DNA of 64,000 nucleotides from Adlercreutzia caecimuris B7 (GTDB lineage Bacteria; Actinomycetota; Coriobacteriia; Coriobacteriales; Eggerthellaceae). Made by a program: the position numbers and the translations under genes. Below are positions 22,601 to 34,600 of this stretch, piece by piece. The notes under the pieces are model-generated. The model ran no database searches and was not told the DNA's origin. It saw only the letters and a program-made list of their open reading frames with translations. How positions within the stretch are numbered: position 1 is the stretch's first letter; every line of letters begins with the position of its first letter. The stretch covers positions 893,226 to 957,225 of the forward strand of contig NZ_KE159646.1 of assembly GCF_000403355.2 (NCBI RefSeq). Direction: 5' to 3'.

Positions 22601-25600
22601 TGGCGAATCCAGGCGATCATCTCGTCGGCAGCCGCCTTCACCTCGGCATCGGTCATGTCCGGAGCATTGTCGGGCACCTTGAACGGATCGGCCATGGCCA
22701 CGATCTTGTCGTAGGTCTCCTTATCGAGGCCCGAGGTCTCGAAGCTGCCGTCGCCGGAGGTGTCGCCGGGCTTCGGCTCCCAGTAGCCCATGCCCGAATC
22801 GTCGTACCAGTAGCGCACCAGGCGGATGACCGCGCCCTCGATGCCCTCTTCGGCCTCGCCCATCTTGCCGTCGGAATCCACGTCGTTCCACACGTCGCCG
22901 TCGATGAGCACCGGCAGGCTCTTGGTCAGGCCGGCGTCGAAGGCGCGCTTGTAGTACATGCGGTTGGCCAGGTCGTAGTTGGTCTTCAGGTAGCGTACCG
23001 CGTAGGCGCTCGACAGGATGCCGCCGTCCAGATCGGCGTCGGCATCCACCTTCTCGGCCACCACGGCGTACACCTCGTTGGCCTTGTCGTCGTCGTTCAC
23101 GTTGTCGGTCAGCGACGACTCGAAGGAGGTGAGGTCGGAGTTGTCGCCCGTCTCGGCGCCGGCCACGTGGAAGCGGCTGGCCACGTACTCGCCGGAGTCG
23201 TCCACCACCTTGATGGAGTAGCCGGTCAGATACGGGGTAGCCATGGTGAAGTCGGGCGCGGCCAGATCCAGGGCGGCCTTGCGCTCCTCCAGGGCCCGGG
23301 TCAGGGCCTCGTCGGCGGCGATGGCGTCCTTCTGGGCCTGGGACAGCGACATGATGTCCTCGGCGCTCAGGGACTGGATCATCTTCACCGACACGGTGCG
23401 GTTCCACAGCACCTTCAGATCGGAGGTGGACAGGGCCGTGCCCGCGGCGTTGGCCACGCCGTAGGGCTGGTAGACGTACTTGATGTTCTCGCCCGGGCGG
23501 GCCGGCGTGGTCTCGTTGCCTGCCGAGTCCTTGCCGTTCACCTTGTCGCCCACCAGCACGTAGCCGGGCAGGTTGTCGAACTCGTAGATGCCCTCGTCGT
23601 TGGTGAGGGTCCACAGCTGGTGGCCGTCGATGACGATGCCGCCGCACAGGTCGCACTTGCCGTCGGTGCGGCCGTTGTCCTCCTTCTTCACATCCACATG
23701 GGCCTCGGCGGCGGACAGCTCCTCCTTGCACACCTTGCACACCTTCTTGTGGGTGTTGTCGAAGTTGTCGGTGTACTCGACGTCGGCGTGCTTGCACACA
23801 TCGGCGCCGCAGCCGTCGCACTTGCCGTCGGCGTTGGTGTCGATATGGGCCTCGGAGGCCACGGTCTCGGCGCCGCAGCCGTCGCAGGTGCGCTTGTGGG
23901 TGCCGTCGCCGTTGTCGGTGGCGGTGGTGGCCACGTGCAGGCAGTCGCCGCAGAGATCGCAGCGGCTGTCGCCGTCGGCGTCGGCGCATTCCTCGTTGGT
24001 CACCTCGTAGCCGCAGTCGGAGCACACGGCGTTGTGGGTGCCGTCGCCGTTGCCCGTCGCGACGAGCGCCGTGTGATCGGCGGTGCAGGAGCCGTCGCCG
24101 GGATTCACCACGGTGGTGGTGTCGGCCAGAGCCGTCGGCTGGGCCGTCGGGGCGGCGAAGGCACGCGCCTCGCCGTAGGCGGCACGGGCCACCTCAGAAG
24201 CGCCCTCGGCCTCCTCGCCGCCGTTGCCGGCGCCGTCGCCCTCGCCCGTACCGGGTTCGGTGCCGTCGCCCTCGCCCGTACCGGGTTCGGTGCCGTCGCC
24301 CGAGCCGTCGCCCGTGTCGGGCTCGGTGGCGTCGTCATCCTCGCTGTAGGTGCGGCCGCCGGCGAAGTTGGTGTTCTCCACCCAGTAGCCGGAGTCCTTC
24401 AGCTCGCGCACGCCGGCGGCGTACAAGGCGTCGTAGTCGTAGGTGCGGCCGGAGCGCACCAGGTACACCTTATCGCCGGCGCCCACCACGATGTTGCCGC
24501 CGCGGGCATCCACCAGGCGCAGCTCGCCCTGGGGATGATCGGCGCTGATCTTGTTGCGGTCGAGGTAGAAGACGTTGCCGTCCTCGTCCTCCAGAAGCTG
24601 GTGGCCGAAGTTGTCGTAGGTGGGCACGAAGTAGTACTGGGTCAGGATGACGCGCAGGTCCTCCACGCCCTCCTCGGTCTCGTCGCGGTCCTCGGTATCG
24701 AAGCGGTCGTCGGTGGTGCCGGAGTTGTTCACGCCGTCGTAGTCCTCGTCGTACCAAGCCTGGCCCACCAAGCTGGAGCGGTCGGGCGGCACGAAGCCGG
24801 CGTTCATGGCGTTCTGATCCTGGCCGATGGCGAAGTCGTAGGCAGCCTCGACATCCACCTCAACCTCGTCCACTGTGGCCTTGAAGCCGGGCACCTTCGC
24901 ACCCTGGCGGCCGATGGTGGCCTCATCGGCCACGCCGGCCAGCACCACCCGGTAGGCGGCGTTGTTCTTGGAAACCTCGCCCTCCACGGCCGTGCACTCG
25001 TAATCGGTGATGCCGCAGCCGTCGCCGTGGTGCTCCTCGGTGCCGGTCTGGATGTTCTCCTCATCGAGGAAGACCGGGTAGAAGTTGGTCTCGTAGCGGT
25101 TCCAGACCTCCTCCATCTTGTCGTCGGGGTTGCTGGCGGCCTTGTCCTCGTCGGTCACCATGGGCTGCACGCGGGAGTTCACGGCGTCGTGGGCCGTGGA
25201 CTGGGCCTCGAAGCTGGTCACCAGCAGCGAGCTCATGCCCTCGTCGGTCTTCTCGCCGTTCACCTCAACGGTGTAGGACACCAGCTGGTAGTCGTACTTC
25301 TTCGTCGCGGCGTTCCACATACGGTAGGCCGTGGGCAGCTTGTCGAAGACGTAGTAGCCCGAGACCTCATGACCGCCCAGGTTGCCCTCGGCGACGAGGT
25401 CGTCGTTGTCGCCGGTCAGCACGGCCACCTTTCCCGCACCCAGGTAGGTGGAGTTCGGGATGGTGTGGGTGAGGCTGGCGGTCTCGCCGGGTTTGAGCGT
25501 AGAGGCCTGGGCATCGGCGATGCCGTCGGCCTTGCCCGCGGCCATGACGTTCTGGTCGTTGCCGAAGGACTTGTTCTGGATCCAGGTCTTCGTGGCGGCG

Positions 25601-28600
25601 TTGTACAGCCACTGCTTCAGCACGACCTGCTTGCCGTTGTAACCGCGCTCGATGAAGTCCTCGGTGACCTTCTTGCCGTCCTTGGTGAGCGTGGTGCGCA
25701 CCTCGGTGTTGTAGTTGTACAGGCCGTCGTAGTCGGCGTCCTCCCACACGAAGCCGTCGATGGCGTAGGTGGGCGGCGTGATGATGCCGCCGTCGTTGTG
25801 GTCGCGGCTGGCGCCCATCATGAGGTCGTAGGCCACCAGGCCCGCGCCGTTGGTCATCACCGGCACGGTCTTGGGCTCGCCGGTGGCCTCGTCCACCACG
25901 ATGTTGCCGTCCTCGTCGCGCTCGTAGTTCGGCGTCTGGTCGGCGTTGTGGGAGACTGGCGCGTACACGATGTTGGAGGGATGCGAGGTCAGCCCGTCGG
26001 GGGTGTTGCCGTTCACGTCCACCGTCTCCAGCAGCACGATCATCTCGCTGGCCGCGTTGTCGGTCAGGTAGTTGTCGGCGGCCAGGTCGGAGTCGTGCTC
26101 GTAGTCGACCGGGTTCTCCACGGTGCCCTTCACGTGCAGCTTGGCCTTGAAGTCGGCTTCCTCGGTCACGGACGGCTCGGTCACGCGCACCTTGTAGCCG
26201 TAGACCACCCACACGTTCTTGCCGTTCACGGTGCGCAGGGCCGAGGTCTCGAGGTTATCGAAGCGGTAGGTGCCCGCACGGTACAGGTTGTCGGAGCCGG
26301 CCTCGTTCTCCACCGTCTCGCCGAGCTCGCACTCGAGCACGGACTTGTCGGTGCCGCGCTCCATGAGGGTGCGGCCCGTGGTGGTCACGGCCGCATCGGC
26401 GGTGCCGCCCTCAGCCCACTTCTCGGTGTCGCGTACCCACTGGGTGCCGTCGAAGTAGTAGCGGTCCAGCGCCACCTCGTAGCCGTCCACCGGCGCCTCG
26501 TCGCGCTGCTGGATGCCGTCGTTGTTCACGTCGTTCCACAGAAGGCCGCTGATTGACTGGCGCGTGGGATGCACCGCACCCACATGTCCGCCGGCCAGCG
26601 GGATATTGTAGGGAGCGAACTCCTTGATGATGTTGCCGTTCTCGGCGGTCCACTGGTTCACGAGCTTCTCGCCCGTATCCACCGTCAGCCAGTCGTAGGC
26701 CGCCTCGCCGGCCTGGCCGGCCAGCAGCTGGGCCATGGGCACCGTGGCGTAGTCGGAGCTGTAGGCGAGCTTGGTCTTGCCCTCGCCCTCGTTCACGCCC
26801 TCGCTGGCCACCACGATGCGGCCGCCGTTGGCGTTGCCCACGTTGCCCGTAGCCGTGCGGGTGCCCTCCACGATGGAGCCGTCGGTGGCCACCACGCTCG
26901 TGCGGTCGGTCACGATACGGCCCGCGCCGCCGGCGAGCTGCGCGGCGCCGTTGCGGTCGAGGTTCTCGGCATCGGAGTCCACCGTGATGTCGGTGCCCAC
27001 ATGGTAGCGGGTAAGCATCCAGCTGTCGCCGTTGCCGTCGGAATCGGTGGCGCCGCCGCCCAGACCGTCGATCTCGACCTGATAGCTGGCCAGCGCGTAG
27101 GAGTCGCTGAACAGCTTCTGGCCGGCCACGGCGGCAATGGACACGTCGGTCGCCTGGATCGCGCCGGCATCCACCACGGCACTCGGCAGGTTGTCGAAGC
27201 CGTAGGTGCCCTTGTTCAGGTTCGTCACCACCGCGCCGAGCTCGTCATAGCCCACCGAGCCGGTGATGGCGGTGCGCATCTGCTTGCCATTGGGGGTGAT
27301 CGTCTGCTTCCAGCTCTTGGCGCCGGTCTCCTCGTCGGTCTCCTCCGTCCAGCGAATGTCGCCGTCGAAGGTGGAGACGCGGTTCCACTGCTTGTTGTCG
27401 CGATCGTAGGCCCACTGGGTCAGGCCCACGGTACGGCCGGGCAGACCCTCCTCGAAGGCGCTCTGGAAGATGCCGTCGTAGGAGCGCAGGTGCTCGGCGC
27501 GGTCGCGGATCGGGTCGGATTGGGGCTGATAAGAATCGTCCCACATCAAGCCCGTGATGGAGGTGCGGGGCACGAATACGAGGCCCGCGTCGCCGCCGCG
27601 CTGCACCTGGACGTTGATGTCGATGTCGTAGGTCACGCCGTCATAGACCTTGAGCGTCTTCTCGTTGGTCGAGGAGGCGCGCTTCTCGCGGGCAATGATG
27701 ACCATGCCGTCGGCACGGGTGGCCGGCACGCCGGTCGCGGCGCCGTCCACCGGATCCTTCGGATCGATGAAGCGGTTCACGAGCGGGAAGGAACCGGACT
27801 GGGAACCATCGCCGGTGCCGAAGTGGCTGCCGCGATAGATGTCGGACTCGGTGTCGTAACCGGCCTGGTCGTCGAGCGTTGCCACGTGCGGACGGGTCAG
27901 CGTCGCGTTATCGGGCAGGCCGACCACCTCCACGGTGTAGCCGCACAGGTACTCGGTGTCGGAGTTGGCGTCGGGCTGGAAGCTCGTGGGAACCTCCTCG
28001 CTCTTGTACTGGCCCTTCTCCAGACCACTTCCATCCTGGCCGTTGGAGGTGACGCACTCGGTAACCGGCGCCAGCGTCGTGGTGCCGTCGGCGGCGGTGA
28101 CGAAGGTGCGCTTCCAGGTGCCATCGGCATCGAGGTAGTACTGGGTGATGCGGATGCGCACGCCGGCGATGCCCTCTTCGCCCTTCGAGACGACCTTGCC
28201 GTTCTCATCGGTCACATCGGTCTGGCGGATACCGTCGTAGTTGGCATCGTTCCAGATGTAGCCCATGACCGGCGCCGCGGGCGGCATGATGTAGCCGCCG
28301 TTGATGCGCGTCTCGTTCTTGCCGAAGGTCAGGTCGAAGGACACCTTGGTGCTCGCGGCATCGCTCGGGAGGTTCTTGCCCTCGGAGCCCACCTGGTACT
28401 GGGTACCGCTCGTGCGCTTGCCGGCCACGTCGTCGGTCGACGAGCCCGCGAGCACGAGGATGGAGTCAAGGGTATGCACATCGCCGTTGGAGGAGTAGGC
28501 GTCCTCGCGCTTCAGCGGGAAGGTGTTCAGGCCGTAGCGGTACTCGTTCGGGTCGCCCGCGTTCACGTTGGACAGGCCCTTGGAGTTCCACACGTCGGTA

Positions 28601-31600
28601 ATCTTCTTCGCCTCGGCATCCGAGGTGCCCGTCGGCACGTGGGACGTATCGTAGGTGGTGTGCATCTCGTACTTGCCCGGCTTGAAGGCCAGGTTACCCT
28701 TGATGGCCACGGTGTAGCCGGCCAGGTACTCCTTGCCATTCACGAACACGCGCACGGGCAGCTCGTCGAACTCATAGTAGCCGTTCTCGTGCTTGTCGTT
28801 CTTGGCCTGGGTTTGGGTCTTGCGGAAGACGAAGTCGTCCTCGTTGTTGCGATCCGTGTCGTATTCCTTCGTCGGCCACCAGTTGGTGTTGTTCGCCGGG
28901 TTCAGGTTGTCCGGATCGAAGTACCACTGGCGCAGATACATGTTCGTACCCACGCGACCCTCTTCGGGACCGTCCAGCTCGAGCATCTCGGTGGGCGAGT
29001 CGGGATCGGGGTAGGTGCCCTTGGTCAGGGAGTACACGCCGTCCTTGTAGGCGTTGTCCTTCCAGACATAGCCTCCGATGGCGCGGTAGGCCGGGGCCAC
29101 CTCGCCCACGTCGCCGGCCACCTCGGTCGCAAGCGGGTGGGTCCACTGGTAGGTAGTACCGGCGGCGGTGTCCATGGCGTTGGCCACCGGCACCTCGGAG
29201 AAGCTGGCGGCCAGGCCGGCGGAGTCGGCGGTGCGGACCTCGGCCAGGATGACCTGGCCGTCGTTGGCGCGCACGGAACCGTCCGCGTTGTAGCGGTTGA
29301 TGATCGGGTAGCTGTGGTAGAGCGCCTTCACGGCCGCATCGGTGATGGCCAGCTCGTCGGCGTTGCCGGCAACACCCGCGTTGGCAGCCTTGAAGTCGTC
29401 GGTCTCGCCAGCCACGGCGTTGGAGTCAACGGTCAGGTCGTCGCCCTCGTTGTCGCTCGTGAGATGCCACGGGTCCTGGACGTCCTTCTCGTAGCCGTCG
29501 CGCAGGTAGTTCTTCGTGGCGGCCAGCTCCACACGGTAGGCGGCCAGGAAGTACTCGTCGGTACCGGTGGCGGTGTTGTACTTCACCACGGCGGTGGGCA
29601 GGTTGTCGAAGACGTACTCGCCGTCTTCGACGGGCACCTCGGTGCCGTCGGCGGCCAGCTTCACGGCCGCGCCGGCCGCGTAGGTCTTCACAGCCACCAC
29701 GGCGGGCTTGTCGTGCTTGTCGGCACGGTTCTCGCTTCCGGTCACCACCGGCACGCGCACCGGGGGCAGCGGGTCGGCGCCCAAATCGGGCGTGGGAATG
29801 ACCAGCTTGGTGGTCACCCAGTCGGAACCGAAGCCGATGTTCTGCACCCAAGCGCCCACACAACCTGCGGGAGCGGAGCTGCTCTCGGCGGCCACGGTCT
29901 TCGTGCCGTCGGCGGCCACCCACTCGACCACGCCGGCACCCTTGGAGGTGTCAATCTGGGCGAAGGCGGCGGAGCTGGCCGGGACGTAATACCACTGAGT
30001 GGCCAGCACCGTCTGACCGGCGATGCCCTTCTCGTCCTCGTCGCGCACGCCGTTGGGCGCGGTGTTGTCGTCGTTCTCGGTGTCGTCCCACACGATACCC
30101 GTGATCTGGGAGGTGGGCACGCGGAACAGGCCGGTGTTCACATGCTGGCGCTTCTCAACCTGGTAGGCCACGTCGTAGTCCACCCCGCTCACGACCGTGC
30201 GGTACGGCGTGTTGGCGAAGGCGGTGCCGTCGTCGCGGGTGGAGGCGTCGGCCGTCAGGATGAAGCCCCTGTCGGTCGCAAAGCCCTTGTCGTCCTGCTC
30301 GCCGGCAGCGGTGAACTGCGGGTAGCTGGTGACGATGGGCGTGTCGTAGCCGTCCACCATCGCCGAGCGCTTCACGTCGCGCTTGGCATCGGAGTCGGCA
30401 TCGGTGGCCCACACCGGCGAGGAGGCAGCGTCGCCGTTGTGGTACACGGTGAGCACGCAGCCCGCCGGCAGGCTCGGCTCGGTCACGCGATAGGACGCGA
30501 TGGCCAGCATGTCGTCGGTGGCGGCGGGGTCGCCGGCCGAAAGCGGGTTGCCCTCGGCGTCGAACTGCACGAAGGGCAGCAGACCGGCGGTGTTGGCCTC
30601 GTTGAAGGCAAAGGCGCCGTCGGCATCGGTCTTCATCGTGTAGAAGCCGGTGCGGCCGGCCACAGCCCCGCTCTCCTCGTCGACAACCGCGTCGCCGAAG
30701 GCCGGGTTCTTGATCCAGGCACCGCCGTCCACGATCTCGATCTCGTAGTCCTTCTCGCCCGTGAACACCTTCTGGGCACGCAGGACCTGGCCCTTGTTGT
30801 TCTTCTTCGCGTTCGCGGTGAAGGTCACCTTCTCGTAGGTGCGCGTATCGTCGCCCTCGCCCTCGGTAACCGTCTCCACGGTGCTCGTGCCGTCGAGGTA
30901 GAACCACTGGGTCAGCTCCACGTCCTGGCCCTCGATGGCGTAGTCGCCGTCGGTGGCCGCAGCGGCCGCCTCGTTCACGCCGTCGAAGTCGGCGTCGAAC
31001 CACACGGTGCCGGACACCTCGGTCACGCCGAAGTAGCCGAAGCCGCCGGAGAGGCGCTCCTCGTCGCGGCCGGTGGCCATGTCGAAGGACACGGTCACGC
31101 CGTCGCGCACCTGATCGACCTTATAGTTGTCGTCCTGGGTGTAGCTCGTGGTGTTGCCCGCCAGCACGATCATGCCGTCGAGCGTGGAGTTGGACACGTT
31201 CGTGGCCGTCGTCTCGTCGTTCTCGAACATGGTCGGCGCCTGGCCGGTCAGGCCCTGCCAGCCGAGCGGGTAGTTCTCGTTGGCGTAGGTATCCACCGCG
31301 GTGTGGGTGGCCGCGTCGTCGGTGTAGGTCACCGCGTCGGTGGCCAGCAGCTGGTCGCCCACGATGTGGGACACCGACTCATGGGGCATCTTCTCGCGGT
31401 CGCTCTCGCTCGTCGCGGGCGTGATCTGGCCGGTGACGGAGAGCTCCTCCACCTTGGTCACAGGCACGTTCAGCTCGTCGGCCGCGGCGCCGCCGGCAAC
31501 CTCCACGGTGTAGCCGGCCAGGTACTCCACGCCATCCACCGCCACGTACACCGGCAGGTTGTCGAAGCAGTACCAGCCGTCGTAGTGGCCGTCGTCGGTG

Positions 31601-34600
31601 CCGGGGGCATCAGCGGCCTCGGTGAGGGTGGAGCACTCCACCTCGCCGGTCGCGGCGTCGCGGGCCACGGCCAGCACACGGGCCACGAGCGCCGCCACGG
31701 TGCCGTCGCCGGTGCCAGAGCCGGTGTTGTCGCCGTCGCCGTCACCGGCGCCGTCGCCGCCGGCCGGCAGGTCCACGTTGGTGAAGTTCTTCACCTGGAC
31801 CCACTCGCCGCCGTTGCCGGTGGGCTTGCCGTCGGCGGTCTCGGGCACGAAGTACCACTGCTTCAGCACGACCTTCTTGCCCACGATGCCGCGCTCGGTG
31901 TAGTCGGCGCCGCCCACGGTGAAGGAGGCGTCGTTGCCGTCGAAGTTGTACACGCCGTCGTAGTTGGCGTCGTGCCACAGGTAACCGGAGATGTGGTGCT
32001 TCGGGATGTCCATGACGCCCGCGTCGTTGAAGGCGCGGTCGGCGCCCTTGGCCAAATCGTAGCGCAGGGTGGCCGGCGCGTCGGTGGCAACCGGGGTCGG
32101 GATGCGGTCGTAGCGGTCGCGGGTGTTCTGGTTGGGGTTCTGCGAGTTCGCCGCGGACACCACGTTGGAGGGCTGCGAGGCCACCGACACCTCGACGTTG
32201 CGCGTGGCGTTGTCGGCGTTCTCGTCGCCGCTCACGTAGTCGTCGGCATCCTCCACATTCAGGAGCACCGCGTACTCGTCGTCCTCCATGAGGTAGCCGT
32301 CGGCGTAGTTCAGGTCGGAGTCGATGGTGTAGTCGTCGCCCTCGTGCCAGTTGGCGGCCAGCATGTGGCGGGCGCGGAACTCGTCGTCGGTCAAGCGCAC
32401 CTTGTAGCCGTAGATGACGATCTCGTCGGTGCCATCGCCGTCCACGTCGCGGCGGTCGGAGCTCTTCAGGTTGTCGAAGACGTAGGTGCCGTCCACGCCG
32501 TTCACCGCGGCCGTCTGCACGTTAGCATAGGGCATCGCGTCGTAGGTCCAGGTGCCGTCGGCGCCCTTGGCCCAGTTCTTGGCCACAGCCGGGGTCATGG
32601 GCGAGGTGGTCGCCTGCACCTTGTCGGTGTAGTCGGCGGGGCGCTTCTCGGCCCACTGGGTATCCCATGTCCAAGCGGCGCCGGCCTCGTCGGCCACCAT
32701 ATAGTAGCGCTCCAGCGACACGCGCACGTCGTTCACGCCGGGCTCGGCCTGGACGGCGCCGGTGACGGCATCGGTGTAGTCGCCCTGCAGGCCGTCGTTG
32801 TTCTCGTCCTTCCACACCCGGCCCGTGATGGTCTGGTACGGCGGGCGCACCTCGCCCACGTCACCGCCGTGGTGCATGGCGGTGCCGTCGGGAAGCTCCA
32901 GCATCCAGTCGTACTCGACCTTGTTGCCCCACATGTTGTTGTCCTGGTCGACGTCCTCGGTGGTGTTGTCGTTACCGGGGTTGTCATCGGTCACCAGGGT
33001 GGCCAGAATCACCTGGCCCTTGTTCTGGCGCTCCAGGGGCTCGTTCTTCGTCGTGTCCATCTCGTCGTTCTGCTGGGACACGATGTAGCCGCCGGCGATG
33101 CCGATGGAGCCCTGCTCCTTCTCGTAGGCGCCGTCCTTGTAGCCGTCGCGGCCGTCCAGATCGCGCACGTCGGAGTCGAGCTTCGAGGAGGCCAGATCGG
33201 CGTTGCCGATCTCCTGGGTGGCGCGGTGGCGGGTGAGCAGCCAGGTGTCGGCAGCCGAGCCGTCCACGGTATCCAGGGCCTCGGTGTTCTCCATAGCCGG
33301 AATCTCCACGCGGTAGGCGGCCAGGTAGAACTCATCGGAGCGCACGTTCTGCACCACGGCCACGGTGGGCAGCTTATCGAACAGGTACACGCCCTGCTCG
33401 ATCACTTCGCCCGAAGCGGTCTTGGTGCCGTCGCTCGTATCCACGGCAACGACGCCGTTGCCGAGGTAGCGGGAATCGGTCATATAAGGTTTATGTACCT
33501 TGTTGCCGTCCTCGTCGGTGGTGGTCAGCGCCGTGTAGCGCTCCTCGCCGAACAGGGTGTTGCGGATCCATACGCCCTGGGTGATGGCCGTGACCGGGTT
33601 GCCGTCGGCGTCGACGATCTCTTCCTTATCGAGCTTGCCGTTGCCGTTGGCATCGGTGCCGATGCCCTCGGTCAGACCGAAGGAGGCCGCCACAAGATCG
33701 GTGTGATCCCGGGCGAAGCTGGCCCACTTGTTGGTCGGCACGTACATCCACTGGGTCAGGCGCAGCTCCTCGTTCGGGATGCCGGGCTCGGCCGCGGTAT
33801 CCACCACGGTGGTCTCCTTGCCGTCCACCACCTCGGTCTTGGTGGCCTGCAGGCCGTCGTAGTTGCGGTCGTCCCACACACGGCCGGAGATGTTGGCCTT
33901 CAGCAGCTCCACGAGGCCCGCGTCGCCACCGCGCTTGGGCTCGTCGGCGCAGCGGGGCACGTCGTAGAACTTGCCGTTGTAGAACACCACGGCGCCGTTG
34001 TCCTTACCGGCCACGTCACCGGTCTGGTACTGGCCGCCGGCCGCGGTACCGCGCTTGTCGGTCAACTCGGCCGCCACGATGACATAGCCGTCGGTGCGCA
34101 CCTCGGAGGTGGTGCCGTCGGCGTTGTTCACCGTCACCTTCTTCAGCTTGTCGTTGGCCTCGCCGCGCACTTCCTCGAACAGCTCCACGACGTTGCCGTC
34201 GGTGCGCAGGGCATCCGAGTCGTTGTCGATGCCCATATCGTGGGCCACGTTCTCGGCCACGTTGTTCAGGGCCTCCTGCGGGAAGGTGAGCGCGTAGTCG
34301 GGCTCCACCTCGTCCAGGGAGACGCGGTAGGCGGTCATGTAGATATGGTCGCGCGTGACCTGGGCCGCGGCCAGGGCCAGCGGGTCGGCGTCGGTATCCA
34401 CCGCGTCCATGGTCACGCCCTCGCCCGTCTCGGGCTCGGGGACCTCGGGGGTATCGGGGTCGGTCGGCTGCTCGGTCTCGCCCTCGCCGTCGCCGCCCTC
34501 GACGCCCTCGCCATCGGTCTCGCCTTCGCCCTCGCCGGTCTCGTCGGCCGTCGCGGCGCCGCCCACGGTCACCTCGCCCACCGGCAGGTTCACGTGCTTG

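Noticed and set aside
19963-26556. A 2197-codon open frame on the plus strand, antisense to the giant gene
   Set aside because: Composition is Val/Gly/His/Ala-rich with no domain. It mirrors GC-rich codons of the real minus-strand gene, which carries recognisable repeats and a sorting signal.
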